A stretch of DNA of 64,000 nt from Acanthornis magna (lineage: Eukaryota; Chordata; Aves; Passeriformes; Acanthizidae), in assembly GCA_036785705.1 (NCBI GenBank), contig JAWUZG010000138.1, forward strand, positions 947,501 through 1,011,500, read 5' to 3'. The notes below the pieces were generated by a model that worked only from the letters and a program-made list of their open reading frames with translations, searched no databases and was not told where the DNA came from. Made by a program: the position numbers and the translations under genes. Positions 32,983 to 45,566 of this stretch are shown here, piece after piece (position 1 is the stretch's first letter; each line of letters starts with the position of its first letter).

Positions 32983-35567
32983 TGGCTTTCCTGGGCAAAC
33001 GTTTAAACATTCATGGAGAGACCAGGGATGGGACTTGTTCAGTGTGAATGAGCACAGTCTGCACGTTGGTACCTTCTGAGGGTGTGCCCATGGTCTCACT
33101 GTGCCCAGCGCTCTCCTCCCAGGCAACATTTGGTCTCAGCCCAATTTTAACGTCATTGCAGCTTGGATTTACAATTTACGACAAAGGCACTCAGTGTGAC
33201 TCAGTGAAGGGAACATGATAAGTGTGAGCTGGTCAAAGCCCGGCAGAGGTGTGAGCTGCATGGGGAGGGAAGGAGGACACATTCTGCTCGTGGCGTTGGG
33301 CCCTGGGATGTGTCATATCTTCAGATTGTCCGCAGTCCGCACGCTTCTCTGAATGATGGATTTGGAGATGTATGAAAAGATTCAACCACAGATCAAGCAG
33401 CAGCTCTGCTCTGCTCTGCATTGTTAGAAGCAGGAAAATTATTGTGTTTTATCCTGCTTCTCCTTGCTCAGTATAGTCTTATCCCGGCAAACACTCCCTT
33501 AATTATCAAACCAGCAGTAAGATGTGGCTTAACAGCCATAGATGAGGACATGGAGCCCTACTGCTGGGCTGTAAACCCTCAGTAAAAATGGTTTAAGAAC
33601 ATACTGATTGGGTTTTAAGAGCTCTGTAACTGATATGCATCTTACAGCATTGTTAGGCCTCATTAAATCTATTTCTAATAGTCACTATTTACTGAGGTTT
33701 CGCAGCTATGCCAGAGGTACGTATCTGTTACCTTGTGGTCCAGCCTCAATAAATGTGTTTTTAATAAACAATTGTTACCTCAATAATAAACAATAATTGC
33801 TTTTTTATATATGAATTTGAAAAGTTCTGCATTTCAGTTGTACTGAAACCACTGTCTGTTTTTTTTTTACTCTGAAGGAGCTTTTACTGACCCACTATTG
33901 GTACTAGTGTGTGCCAAACGTTACTGCTCCTTATAAAGAATTGATGACTTCATCTGCTTTATAAGTCATGGAAATATTTCAGTGCTTTTTTTCTGCCCCA
34001 AAGTAAGCAGTCTATCAGTAGCTTCCAAGCAATCTTTGTAGGAAAAATGCTGCAGTCCCTCTTATGGATCATTAGCTGGAAATTAACTTGGAGCCTTCAG
34101 ATGTAAACACACTGCCTGCTGCTGTATGACCCAGCAAGCCAACACTTTCAGTTGACAGTACGAGTAATAGAGGCATGGGACTCTAATCTTTTACAGAAAA
34201 AAATCCAATAATTGAAGAGGAAAGTTGATTTCTTGCAGTGCCATTGCGGAAGCTTAATTTTTTCCAGGGCCGGTATGTCAACTCAGGTCTTCAGAGCCTT
34301 GGGCTTGCATGGCTCGGACATCTCTGCCCTGACTGCCCTGACTGCCCTGACTGCCCTCCCTGGGGCGGGCACTGCTCCCTAAGTGCTCAGCAGTACTGGA
34401 GAGGGCTGCAGGGATGTCCTGTGCCTCGCTGGCCACTCCATGCTGCTTCCAAAACTGTGGTGCTCTGTGGAGAAGAGGGATTTTGTCTTAGAAATATGAG
34501 GTTTGTCTCTTTCCCATCAGCATCTAAGACAAGTTTTCTTTCCAGGGCTGCACTGGGATCCTGCAGAGTGAGGTGACTTACCTCTGGACTTTGAGGGGCC
34601 AGTGCTGAGCAGGAGGTGAGGATTCACATCACTCCACCCAAACACCCAGTTGGTTCATCTTGGATCTTAAATCTTCTCTAATCTGAGATCTTACAGCCTT
34701 GTGTATCACCGTGCTTGGAAATATTCTGCACACCAAGGCATGCAGCTGATTGCTCCTGTACCTGCATGGGAGAGAAACAGGCACTGCTCCTTCAGAACCT
34801 CCCACCTTGATTTCACTTGAGTAAAGCTTTGAATCCCAGTCCCATCCCCACCTTTCAGTGTTGGGTCAGACCATACTCCTCTCCCTGGAATGGGGCCTTC
34901 CACAGTCTCCAGCCACCCACCCAGGCTGGTGGTGGCTCTGGGGTGGGATGAGTGTTTATCTGCCATTTCACCACCCCACACAGCTCACACCAGGGGGGCG
35001 AGGGAGGAAGCATGGTGCTGGCACAGCCCCACGGATGCTCGATGCCTTTGAGCAGTGAGAACTCTGCGTGTGTGTCTGCGTCCCTTGCGTTTGTCAAATG
35101 TCACATCCAATTAAGGCACATCAAGGCATAACAGGAGCAGAGTTCGATGTCTTTAATCAGTCTGGTCAAAGGCAGGAATTCCCTTCTGCTGGGTGAGTCT
35201 GCCCCCATGACAAGAAGATTAGCAGCCTCAGCTTGTGATTGTCGAGCTCAGAGTTTTCCATCCCACTTTCAGTCATTTGTGGTTTTCTGTTCCTCATGGT
35301 GGTTGTGTTGAGGGGTTAGTTTCATTCCAGGAGGGCAGGGGTCAAAGCATTTTGGTGAAAGGCAGGGAACCCTGTCCCTGGTGCCTGTTTGCTCACTCCG
35401 GGACTACCTCTGGAGTAGCCATTTTTACATCTGTCTGGACAAAACAGGGAACCTAGGGGTGCACCAGGACATCCCTGGGGAGCGTTAGCACTGATGGTGG
35501 TGTCTGGTGCACATCAGCTGGCCCACAGTGTTGGGAGGTGCAGTATTCAATACACTGAGGAATAGAA
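32983..35567. other. Non-coding unique sequence, no gene recognised
   Basis: No exon, RNA gene or transposon is recognised. An AT-rich section at about 33600-33830 includes AATAAACAAT-type repeats. A 9-bp tandem repeat lies at 34325-34357. Confidence 0.55.
34325..34357. repeat. 9-bp tandem repeat, 3.7 copies
   Basis: TGCCCTGAC is repeated three times exactly, followed by TGCCCT. The unit length is a multiple of three, so one frame reads a Cys-Pro-Asp repeat; this is not evidence of coding. Confidence 0.9.
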
Positions 35568-35700
35568 ATCATAGAATCACAAAACTGTTTGGGTTGGAAG
35601 GGACATTAAATATCATCTTGTTCCAAAACCCTTTCCACGAGCAGGGACAACTTTCTTTAGACTGGGCTGTTCCAAGCCCTGTCCAACATGGCCTTGAAGC
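35568..35700 (-). mobile_element. CR1 LINE 3'-end fragment, minus strand
   Basis: The plus strand reads the reverse complement of a CR1 3' end: 'atcatagaatcac', 'tttgggttggaagggaca', 'tatcatcttgttcc', 'gagcagggacaactttc', and 'tccaacatggccttgaag'. Similarity fades after about 35700. It is moderately diverged, and no coding capacity remains. Confidence 0.85.
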
Positions 35701-38700
35701 TGAGATGTGTCACCTCCTTTCAGCTGTGGGCAGGAGGGCTGCTGCTGGCAAAGCTGCTGCCAGATGGGTGTCTTTGAGCAGTCCAAATCCTGTTCAACCA
35801 GCTCTGTGTCTTCAGGGTTATAAATATCTGTGGTCAGAGCCAAACTCCAGCCCTGTGGGGCCAGAGATGCACCGAGAGCAGCTCTGGGCTCCTGCTCTCT
35901 GCTGCTGTTGCCTCACAGCTCTTATTACCTGTGGTGAATGTGGATAAAGTTTTGAATACCTGTGCTGTGGTTTGAAAGATCTAAAATGTCTAAAATGTCC
36001 ATTTCTAGGATGTAATTGAAAATCCCCACACTATGTATCTTTCTAGTTTAGTTTTCCTTATGAATTTTATGATTCCTTATGCCATTATATGCCACCACAT
36101 TACTGAAGTTAATGTGGCAGAGGGGAATTATCTTAATTCCATATTTTATCTCCTTTTTCTGTCCTTTTGGTTTAAACTAAGCTCTACAGGGGCTTGAGGA
36201 TATTGTTTCTTTGTCAGAGATGTAGAAAGGCTTTTGTGTCTGACTGCTTGTCCACTGACTCAGCTGAGTACAATATTCCTCCCTTGACTCTTTGATATCC
36301 TGAGATTTTTCTCCTGCCACAGCAAAACTGCAAAACTTTTGGCTTAAATGGATCTTTCTTTTGGTAACTTAATGCTACCTCTTCTGAAGAACAAGTCCTA
36401 GGCTTGAAAGCTACTTCACATTATCTCACAGGTCTACAACAAAGCAGATCAAAGGTCTCATTAGCAAAGCATATTCTGTACAACTGTAAATAAGTTGTTT
36501 GGGAGTACACTAAATGCTATGGAAACATGAGAGCTAGAGATGCTTGGGGTACTGTTGTCAAACCACAATTCTGTATCAGAGATAAAACAATCACTTGACA
36601 GACCAGAAGTATTAAAATCTAAGAAAATCTTGGAGTTTTGGGACCTGAATCTCAGCTAACAGGAGCATAGATCACTGACACAAATAACATCTTTCTCAAA
36701 ACCACTCAGGTGAGATAAACACAGGCTGCAGCTTTTAATGAAGTCTCAGGAAGCAAATTGTCAGACTGGTTCTGTGCTCGGAGCTGACCGATGCAAAGGG
36801 TTGGTGTTTCTAGAGACCTTTATTGTGGCTATTTTGGAGTAATTCATAACCCAAACCCCAAGTTCTCAAGCTGGGTGTTCTCACATGACCCCGGGGTCCT
36901 GTAGCCATAAACATGGAGGGGATATAGCCACGGCCATGACTGATCCTTCCTGCCTGCAAAGGCATCTCCATCTGTAATAGCCAGGATCCAAGATTTAGCC
37001 TCAGGCAGGATGAATAATTTTCGGAGGCTGGCAAACTTCCAAGTCTCCCCTATTGTAGATATTACCCCTCATAAAGACCACTGCAATGTGCTGAGTCCTT
37101 GGGTTGGAACAGTATTTTCCTAGCAAACGATTCCGTGGTGCACGTGCGATGCAGAGATCAATGAGGCAGATTTGTGAAGGGGCTGTGCTGGAGAGGAGAG
37201 GGAGCTGGGGAAACCCAGCTCAAGCCATCCATCCATCACCAGGGCTCAGTGTTTAGTCAGGTGCAGTCCAGCTCGTGTGTGCAATCCTCCTGTTATCTTA
37301 CCTTTAATAAAACTTTAGTGGGACATGTCAGAAAGAAAGGCCCTGGCTCAGACACCACAAGGGGGAAATTTATTTAAGAAATTACCAATGAGGCAGTGGG
37401 TGCGTTCTGAGAATTAGTGGCTTCTGGGCTCGATGGCTTCTGCCCAGTCCTCAGAAAATGTCCCAAATTGACAGTCTGATGGTGTGCAGAGAGGTGCAAG
37501 TGATGTAGGGTGTGATGGGTGGGTGACACTGGTTCTGGTGGCTCCTGGGAGGGAGAGTGAGTTAGCAGAACAGAGCAGAGATCTTTGCACAGCCTCAAGG
37601 GAATTCCTTGGCTCATTTAATTGCAGTGACTCTGAGCTGACTTCCCAAAAGGTCTTTGGAAAACTCAGCTTTAACATCCTCTGTCTTGGTCAGAGGGAGG
37701 TAACCACAGTTCTTCCCCAGCCCCTGAACTCCTGGGAACCACCCTGGTGTCCTGAGGCAGAGGTTTTGGCTTGATTGCCCTGAGACTAATCTTGTTTGGT
37801 TTCCAGAGTTTGTTATGTGTCTCTTGCAGTCTGGTAGAATTTGCTTTGTTTTGTTCCTCTTCCTTTTTCAGTCCTGTCTAAAAAACTGCTGAGCTTTCTA
37901 GTACTGTAATAGCTATCATTAATAATAATACCTTTAAATTATTCTAGTTGGCCTTTTGAAAGTATTTTCCTGACTATCTTCTTTGCTAATTGCCTTTCTC
38001 CAGTGCCCTGAGGAAACCTGCATTTTCTAAAAGTTCTGAAGGGAAGGACAGGGGACTTGGCTCTGATATTTATACATTTTTCCTAAGCAGCCATCGTCAG
38101 CTGGTGGAGAAGAAATACAATTTTTATGGCCCTACTTGTGCCCAGAATGGGGAGATAAAGGCCCCAGAACAGCAGTAACCAAGTCAGGAAACACCTAAGC
38201 CTGAGCTGAGAGGTTGGAGCCAGCTCCTGCAGAGGGGCTGTGGGTCAGCTCCCAACTCACATCTGCTTGGGGAAGGGGCCAAGTGGAGCAGCAAGGAATG
38301 AAGGATTCCCCATGCAACTGCACTGTGCTGTGCTCCCATTGTGCAGAAGGATCTAGGAGTATGTCCAGACTGGGTATTGCACAGGTGTGTGATGGGGAAG
38401 AGACCTATTTGGAGCTTGGGATGGGTGACCCTGCAGGTGTGGGGGGAGGGACACTGGGGGATGCAGGGCAGGGACGTGGGCATGGGAATGGTGAGCTGTG
38501 CCCTGGGCTTCATTCCTAGCTGAGATGGAGCGGGAGGATTTGGAGAAGTCCTTTCCTGTAGCTCACAGAGCTGTATGAATCCCCCTCCATCTTCCCACAC
38601 GTGCAGTGGCTGTTCCAGCTGCTCCCTAATGGCTTTTTAACCCCAGATGTAAACTTAGGAACCCCTCAGTCCTGTGTCACTCTACTCTGTCCCAGTCACA

Positions 38701-40807
38701 AAAATTAGCAAATTATTCTGGTCTTTTCAGACCATCAAAAAGGTTCTTCCTTTTGAAGAACCTTCCTGTTCTTCCTCCCCTCTCCCACACTCCTTGAGGC
38801 CGAGTGCCCTGCCACCAGCTCGATTAAATGATGATGGTGAAGTCATGAAGTGCCCAGATGGGGTGACAATAGCCATGGACTTGGGGGGAGCAAGGGATGC
38901 ACTTTGTTGAAGGTCTGTCTCAGTCTTGTGTCCTCAGCAGTGCTGCTTAAGGACATCAGTGCTATTCAAAAGTCATTTCCAGAGCAGCTGTCAAAAACCC
39001 TCCAGGCCTGGACCATTGAGGTGAGGTGGCACTCAGAGGGTCAAATGGGACAGAGTCTGGGCAGGAAAATCTGTGAAAAGTTTGGTGGTGGAACCCAGCT
39101 TATGTTTCACTTGCAGGTGTTTGAAACCAAGGAATTTCTGTGACACTTAAAGTGAAAAATAATCATTTTCTGATAAACTGTAATGAAAATTTCCAGCTAA
39201 CTCTAAATGCAGGTTTTGCTTTCATGCAGACCCTTTTTTCTCAGTCTGTCTCCCCCCTTGTCCGTGCCCAGCCAGCAGGATGTTGAGCTCTGAAGCTGAA
39301 GAATTGTTAGCAATTTGGGTGCCCTAAATGCCCGGAGCAGATGCAATAAAGGACTGTTCCTTTCCACTTGAAATGCCTGTTGCATTTGCCAGGCAGCCAA
39401 CACTGTAAATTCATTCTGACTTTATAAAAAGATTTTTAAAGCTTTTGAATGGTTTCTGGCTTATTCTGTGGCAATAAAACCATAGTGCCTGAGAGTCAGA
39501 CGTTCAGGACCTTACCAAGGAACTAAATACAAGATACTTGGAAGTGATGTATAGTGCTCAGGAACAAGATAATTATACTGGCTCTTATCCCATTGTTTTC
39601 CTGCTCATAGCCACTGTCCTGGGCTCTGTTTAGTGGCATTTGGGATTACTGTGGAACAAAGAAATAGGGCAGGGATTTTCAAAAGGGAAATCCCACCTGC
39701 TGGGGGGTGATGGAACAACTGTCTGAAGAAAACAGGGAAAGAAGGGAAGTGAGGTGGTGAATTTTCCTTCTCATCCTGCTGCACAGAACTCAAACAGGAT
39801 ATCAAACATGGCTTGTCTTGCCTGATTGGGTAAGGACAGATCTCACCTTGTGTCTGCAGATGACTCTTCAGAAGGACACAACACACTGTTACCTATTTTC
39901 GCTCCTGCCATGGTTGGGGTGGGACCAGGGCTTGCTTTCTGCTTTTCCTACAATAGTTATTCAGCTCTGAGAGTGTCAAGCTTCTCTGCTGGGGAATCCA
40001 GCTCTTTGGAAGGGGAAGTACCATATAAATACTATGCTGCTGCTGTTTTCTCTCTCTTTTCTCTGCTCTTTGTTGGATTGGAGACAGGCTAACCAGCTAG
40101 GCGGAGCTTTGTTGAGACTGTTTGGCCATCCTAAACTTAGGTTGAATGGATATTAGCTCTCATCCTGGAACAGGATGAGATACTGAGCACTCATGTTATT
40201 TTTTGAATGGAATCTGTCTGCCCAGCACGATTGGGCCATTGGGGAATTTGCTGCAGGTCCCAAGGGATCTACAGCCTTGGAACCCATGCCCTGTGCCTGG
40301 GAGAGGTATCAGCCAGGCTACCCCAGCACTTCCCAGTGCTCTTTTTCCTACCTTGGAGCCCCCCATCAGCCTTGTACACAAAAACCCATGACAGTTTGGG
40401 CTCCAAATCCTGATCCTCTTGACCTGGGAGCGGTGCTTATTCCCTGAGGTATTCAACCATGAGACCCTGAGGAAAGAAGAGCTCAGCAGCTGGAGGCTCA
40501 GTTTGGGCTCCACAACATGGCTCTGCTTTTCTCTGGCACCCCTCACCCTGGGAGCTCTGGGGACAGGCTGGTGGTCACACAGGTCAACAAAGTGTCTTGC
40601 TGGGAGGTGATTTTCCTCCAAGTGCATGCCTGCCATGGGGCCCAGTTTGCCAGATGGCTGCCAGGCATCCGATCAGGCATCCAATCCATGCAGTAGGGAA
40701 GAATGTAGTTGTGAAGGCTGATAAATGATCTGTGAAGATTGGTCTGATACTGTTTTGGTCTTCTGGGAATGAGGACTTCATTGCAGATCAAATATCTGAT
40801 CTTTAAA
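35701..40807. other. Non-coding unique sequence, no gene recognised
   Basis: No exon, RNA gene or clear transposon is recognised. Noted are a 9-bp duplication CTAAAATGT (35981-35998) and a segment at about 36770-37080 with LTR-like features on the minus strand (see findings). The open frames present are short and overlapping. Confidence 0.5.
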
Positions 40808-40865
40808 CTGGCATAAATCAGCATAACTCTACCAAAGTTAATGGAGTTGTGCTGATTTACGCCAG
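40808..40865. repeat. Long imperfect hairpin, ancient palindromic repeat candidate
   Basis: The left arm (40808-40829, from CTGGC to AACTC) pairs with the right arm (40844-40865, from GAGTT to GCCAG). Of 22 positions, 20 are Watson-Crick, one is a G-U wobble and one is an A-C mismatch. The 14-nt loop can close further by a few weaker pairs. The sequence resembles a palindromic repeat with 'ctgatttacaccagctga' that I recall from amniote genomes; here the right arm reads 'ctgatttacgccagctga'. I cannot name the family. It could also be a small hairpin RNA precursor, but no independent evidence supports transcription. Confidence 0.7.
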
Positions 40866-43800
40866 CTGAATTTATACCATCAAGAATCATTCATTTACTC
40901 TGTCTCTTCTCCATATTGCCCCCCTCCTTGGATTAGAAATGAAGTCTGTAAAGCTAATATGGTCCCTGCAGCAGTGTAACTTCCACGGAGTGTTTGCTTG
41001 AAGAGGTTAAAAGCCCTATAAACTGCTTTATATTCTCTAATAATAGAATGCAGATGCAAGCGGGAAGGATTTGATGGTCAATTAATGCAGAAACTACCCA
41101 GTGCTTTGCATAGATCCTGCTCCTTAGCTTTGAAATACTATGCCCAATTAAAACTATCCAGAACTATACCAAGATTAAAAAAGTAATAATAATCTGCAGC
41201 ACTCTAGGTAGCATGCTGCAGTTTTCAGGGTGCCTCTGAGCTATGCCTCATAAACTCTTGGATAAAATCTGTCTGAGTGTTTCCAACTGCAACTGCTTCT
41301 AGAGAAAAGCTGTGAAGTAGCACTCAGCAGGCAAAGCTGGAGAGAGGGTTATTTTATGGAGGAAAAGAGGAGGGGGTAAGAAAAGTGTTGACAATCCCTC
41401 GTGCATTCTTCTGCAAGGAAAAGAAAATGATAGTTACTGTAAATGTCCTGCCCTTCAGCTGAGTTATCCAGAGGCCTTGCTGTGCTGGGTTAGGCAGTGC
41501 CCACAGAGTGGCTTTGGTTTTGGGATGGAATGGGCTGACACAGCCTCAGCATATTCCAGGAACTTACTTTGCAGCTGGGTTGAGCATCACTTGCTCCAGC
41601 TCTCAGGGATGATGGCATTGGTGACCTGCCAGGGTCTCTGCATGCGATGGTCACTCCAAAGAAACAGTGTAGCCTATCCACAGACCTTTTTTAGTGAAGC
41701 AGTGAGGTGGATAGTATCTGGATTTAATAGTCTGGAAGGCTATGAATGAAAGCCCTTCTCTTTCAGTAGTCCACACCAGAAGCAAGAGCTGAAAGGGCAG
41801 AAGGCCGTTTGGGCAGCGAGGAGCACCCACAGTAATTAATCAGTGTAAGAGCCATCCCCTGCTTGGCTCCAGAGTTTTCTCATTGGCAAAAGACTCCAGT
41901 ATGGAAATACATCACCTTGTTTTAAGGCCCCTAGTAATTTATTTGCTATACAGTGTGACAAAAAGGAAAAGTAGAGTTCTGCTCCCCTGAGGTACCTGGA
42001 GACACTCCCATCAGGACTGAGCCTAAGGACATGAGCTGCTTTAGCCAGAGAGATCTTTCCCATGGTTGCCAGGCTGTCTGGGGTCTGCTCCTCGGTCATG
42101 TCTTGCTGGCTAATGGATTTCCTTTGCATTAATCAGACAGAAGGAATGGGCATCATATCACTGATCCTCACCACCAAAACTTGGGTAGCTCGTACAGCTC
42201 TTTGTTTATTGCCCTGTGTGCTCTGTGTTCACAGAACACTTCTTCAAGGAAAATCAATGCATTTAGTAGTACAGATCCAAGGAAGGCCATTTCTTTTCTT
42301 ATCAGGGTCTCCTTTGATGTGCACAAATGGTAACTGAGCAAAGCAAGGCTTGGGCAGACATTTGCGGTGGTGGATTCCCCTGGGCCTGAAGGCATGGCAG
42401 GTTCACCTGTGAGGCATCCAAACCCTGATGGCAGCCCAGCACATCTTGTTATTCTCTCTCTGCCTCTTTTTCACCTTTCATAATTTTGTAAAGAGGGCTG
42501 AAATATACTACTTGTAAAAAAGAGTCGTCAGAGCAACTGACAGAGTAAAACTATCTCAGGTGGCCTAGAGCCCACTGTGGATGGGGAGTCTTCCAGGTGG
42601 GTCTTCAAGCTCTGTTTAGATTGAAGGTTTCGATGTGATTCTGAGCTCATGGATCTTCCACAGCCCCCTGGTTTTAGTCTCTGCTGTGTAAAATCTCAGA
42701 ACAAATTACCAAGGCCAAGGAGAATTGCCCAAGGCTGGGACACTAAAACTAAATGATTGGAACATGATATGAAAGCACAATGGGCTGATTTCTTAATTAC
42801 AAGAAGGCCTCTCAACACTGTTTTGACAGCATAAAGGGTCATTTACATTTATTTTAAGCCATGTAAAAGCCTGATCCTCATTTACACATGTCGAAAAGAA
42901 AATATAATATGTGCCAGAACTAAGCCCCTTCCTAACTGCCAAGGTGATGGAAAGAGACTTTAGTGTAAATAAGGTTCAGGCCTGTTCTCAGTTCCAGTAC
43001 CACGAATGTGCCGGTGCAGAAGCAGGAAAGATGCCAAATGTATTTATTTTGGCTCAACTGGATGTTTCTTCAGTTTTCAGTCTGCAGAAGAAAGTGAACA
43101 CATATATTTTGGCCCTGCCTTCCACAAGAGTCACTGGAAATGTCACTTCCCCTCCCCAGGCAGGGACCAAGGAGGTGTCCAGAAGATCACGGCACAGAGG
43201 ATGGTCTTGTTGGGCAGGACCTGGGGCAGTGGTGGCTGCTGAATGAGCACTTTTGTGGTGAGGATTGCGAGTTCTCTGTTCCCAGCTGCTGAGCTGCCAC
43301 CAAGGATCAGCAACAGCTTCAGACCAAGCAGGAATCAAAAATGCACAGGCTGACAAACTCTGTGTCAACTAAAGAAAACAGTGCTCTACTGGCTGCTGGA
43401 AATGGGCTCCAGACCTTCTCCTCAGGTGGAGGAGACATGGAGTAACTGCTCAAAGATGTGAGTAGTTCCCTAAACAGGACGATGACGGCAATTACAGGCG
43501 ATAGGGGCTCAGTATTTACATCTCCTTAACCAGTCAGATTTTAAACCCAATCAGAGTCTGGGAGAGCATCGTTCTTCCCTGGGAACATTGGAGGAGACTG
43601 TGATTTATCATGGGGCATGGGGGCAAGTGGCTGATCCTCCAGAGGCTCAATAATACAGACCATCTGCACACCCATTGCCATTCTCTCCATCCTTTTTTCT
43701 CTCCATGTAGGACAAGAAGCAGCCCAGATCTGAAGGGAGGTGCAATTTTAAGAGGCTGACGTGCCTCTGTGCCAGCGTGGGACGGATTAGAATTAGTTTC

Positions 43801-45523
43801 TGCTAATTTGCTCCATATGGGGCTTTCAGTTTGAATTCTGTCTCCTGAATTAACAGGCAGACCACCCTCTTGGTATCCTGACTGCTGTATTTCCCATTGT
43901 GAGGGAAGAATTTCTCATCCATCCTGTTTATCCTGTGCTTCAGGCAGTGTTGTACCCACTGGTCCAAGGAAAGGAGTGTGTGTATTCAGCTTCCTCAAAT
44001 CCCATAGCTGATCCAAACTTGGGCAATCATTTCAGAAAATAGTCTACTCTAAACTTCGGGAGCAGGAAGGATGCACAAACCAGTGATTATGACTTCCTGA
44101 TCTTTTTTTATTTCTGCATGAATCCCCTTTTGTCCTATTCAGGAGGCAATTCTTAGTAGTCTTGCTGCTCTTCTTAGCAAAGAACCCAAAATAACTCTTT
44201 CCAGAAAAGATCCAGATTTTTTGCAAGTACTCAAGGAAATAATTGATTTTGCAGAATGGCATTAAAAAAAAGTGCAGAAGATCCTATGGCTTTCTTTGTG
44301 CTGCTAGTGAATATCAGAACTTCTCCAGGTGGGCCATGCCCATAGGGCTGAAAAAGAGAAAAGCTACAGCATAAACTTGGTTAATTTGGCTGAGGGTGGT
44401 GCCCTTGTACTGTAGAAACACCACAGCTTCAAAGTGATATGTGGAAAATACCGGCTCAGCCAAAGAGTTGGTGAGGCCCATCTGCTGCACCAGGCTGAGG
44501 CTGCACAGGATGTGATTTGAGGGTTTTACTCAGTCCCAGGAAAATGCCTGAATTCCATCCACTTGCACGGAGGAGGTGGTCCTTCCTGAAGTTCAGCCTC
44601 TGTGTTCCACTTCTCAGGTCCATCCAGGCAAAGTATTCATCCCTGTGTTACCTGCTGAAAGTTTCTGTAGACCATCCCGGGAAAGGCAAACCACTGGGTA
44701 GACCTTGGCCAAATCTGATTTGATTTTTCCTCTTTGTCAGGATGTATTGACATCCTGTGTGCCTTTCCATGGTGGTTTCAATCTCTCTGTGGTTAGGCCA
44801 CCACCTGAAAAATGAAATTACTATAGTAACAACCTCTCTCATGTCCACACCAGCCTGGGTAAATTGTAGCTATGTAATTTTTCAGCAAAGATCTGGACAT
44901 TTCCAGCAGCTTCTGAGTCATTAAGAAGCTGTTTACTTGGAACCATAACTATTCCTGAAGATATACTGAGATTTTAGAGTACTTCTAGGAATCCTGTAGA
45001 TGTTCAGGAGCCCTGTATGAGCCTCAGGCAACAAAGCCCTTGAACCAAAGACTTGCTTCCCATAACATGAGTCAGAGTGAGGATGAATGTGGTGATATGA
45101 ACCCAAAGTATCACCACCAAGGGCTGAATTCTGCCTTGAGCCACTCCCCAATGTGTGAATGTGGAGCAACTTGGAAGTGAATGAATAAACTCGAGTGAAT
45201 AAAGCTAAAGATACTTATATAATATTGTCCCATTTGCCTGAGAAACAGTAACATTTCCCTCTGATTGGACTTTCAGAGGGCTCCCTATTTCATCCTTGCT
45301 TTTTAAGATTTTGGTTACATTTTGATCCCAGCCTTGGTGTAAGAGCTAACTTTGTGCTCCTGGATTCTGCCTATAATGAATGGTGTTTTGTGTTAACTGC
45401 AAGGATGTGTTTGCAGGCAAAGACTGGGGAAAGCAGGAGGAACAGAGTTTCTCTGGGCTGTCCCAAGCTGGAGTGTCACAGAGTCTGTTGTTTTGGTCTA
45501 TTTAAAATCTTGCCAGTTTTTAT
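40866..45523. other. Non-coding unique sequence, no gene recognised
   Basis: No exon, RNA gene or transposon is recognised. An 8-bp perfect stem occurs at 45257-45280 (CCCTCTGA / TCAGAGGG with an 8-nt spacer). The open frames present are short and lack domains. Confidence 0.55.
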
Positions 45524-45566
45524 TAAAAAATAAAAAATAAAAAAAAAAAAAAAGAGGAAAAAAAAA
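45524..45566. repeat. A-rich tract
   Basis: AAAAAAT units followed by a run of about 15 A, then AGAGG and another A-run. Possibly a decayed poly(A) tail, but no retroposed body with target-site duplications is visible. Confidence 0.85.

Noticed and set aside
32585..33129. Open frames with poly-LPSF or poly-KEGR repeats
   Set aside because: Translation of the (GGAA)n microsatellite.
45480..45566. A-rich tract as the tail of a processed pseudogene
   Set aside because: No recognisable coding body upstream and no flanking target-site duplication.
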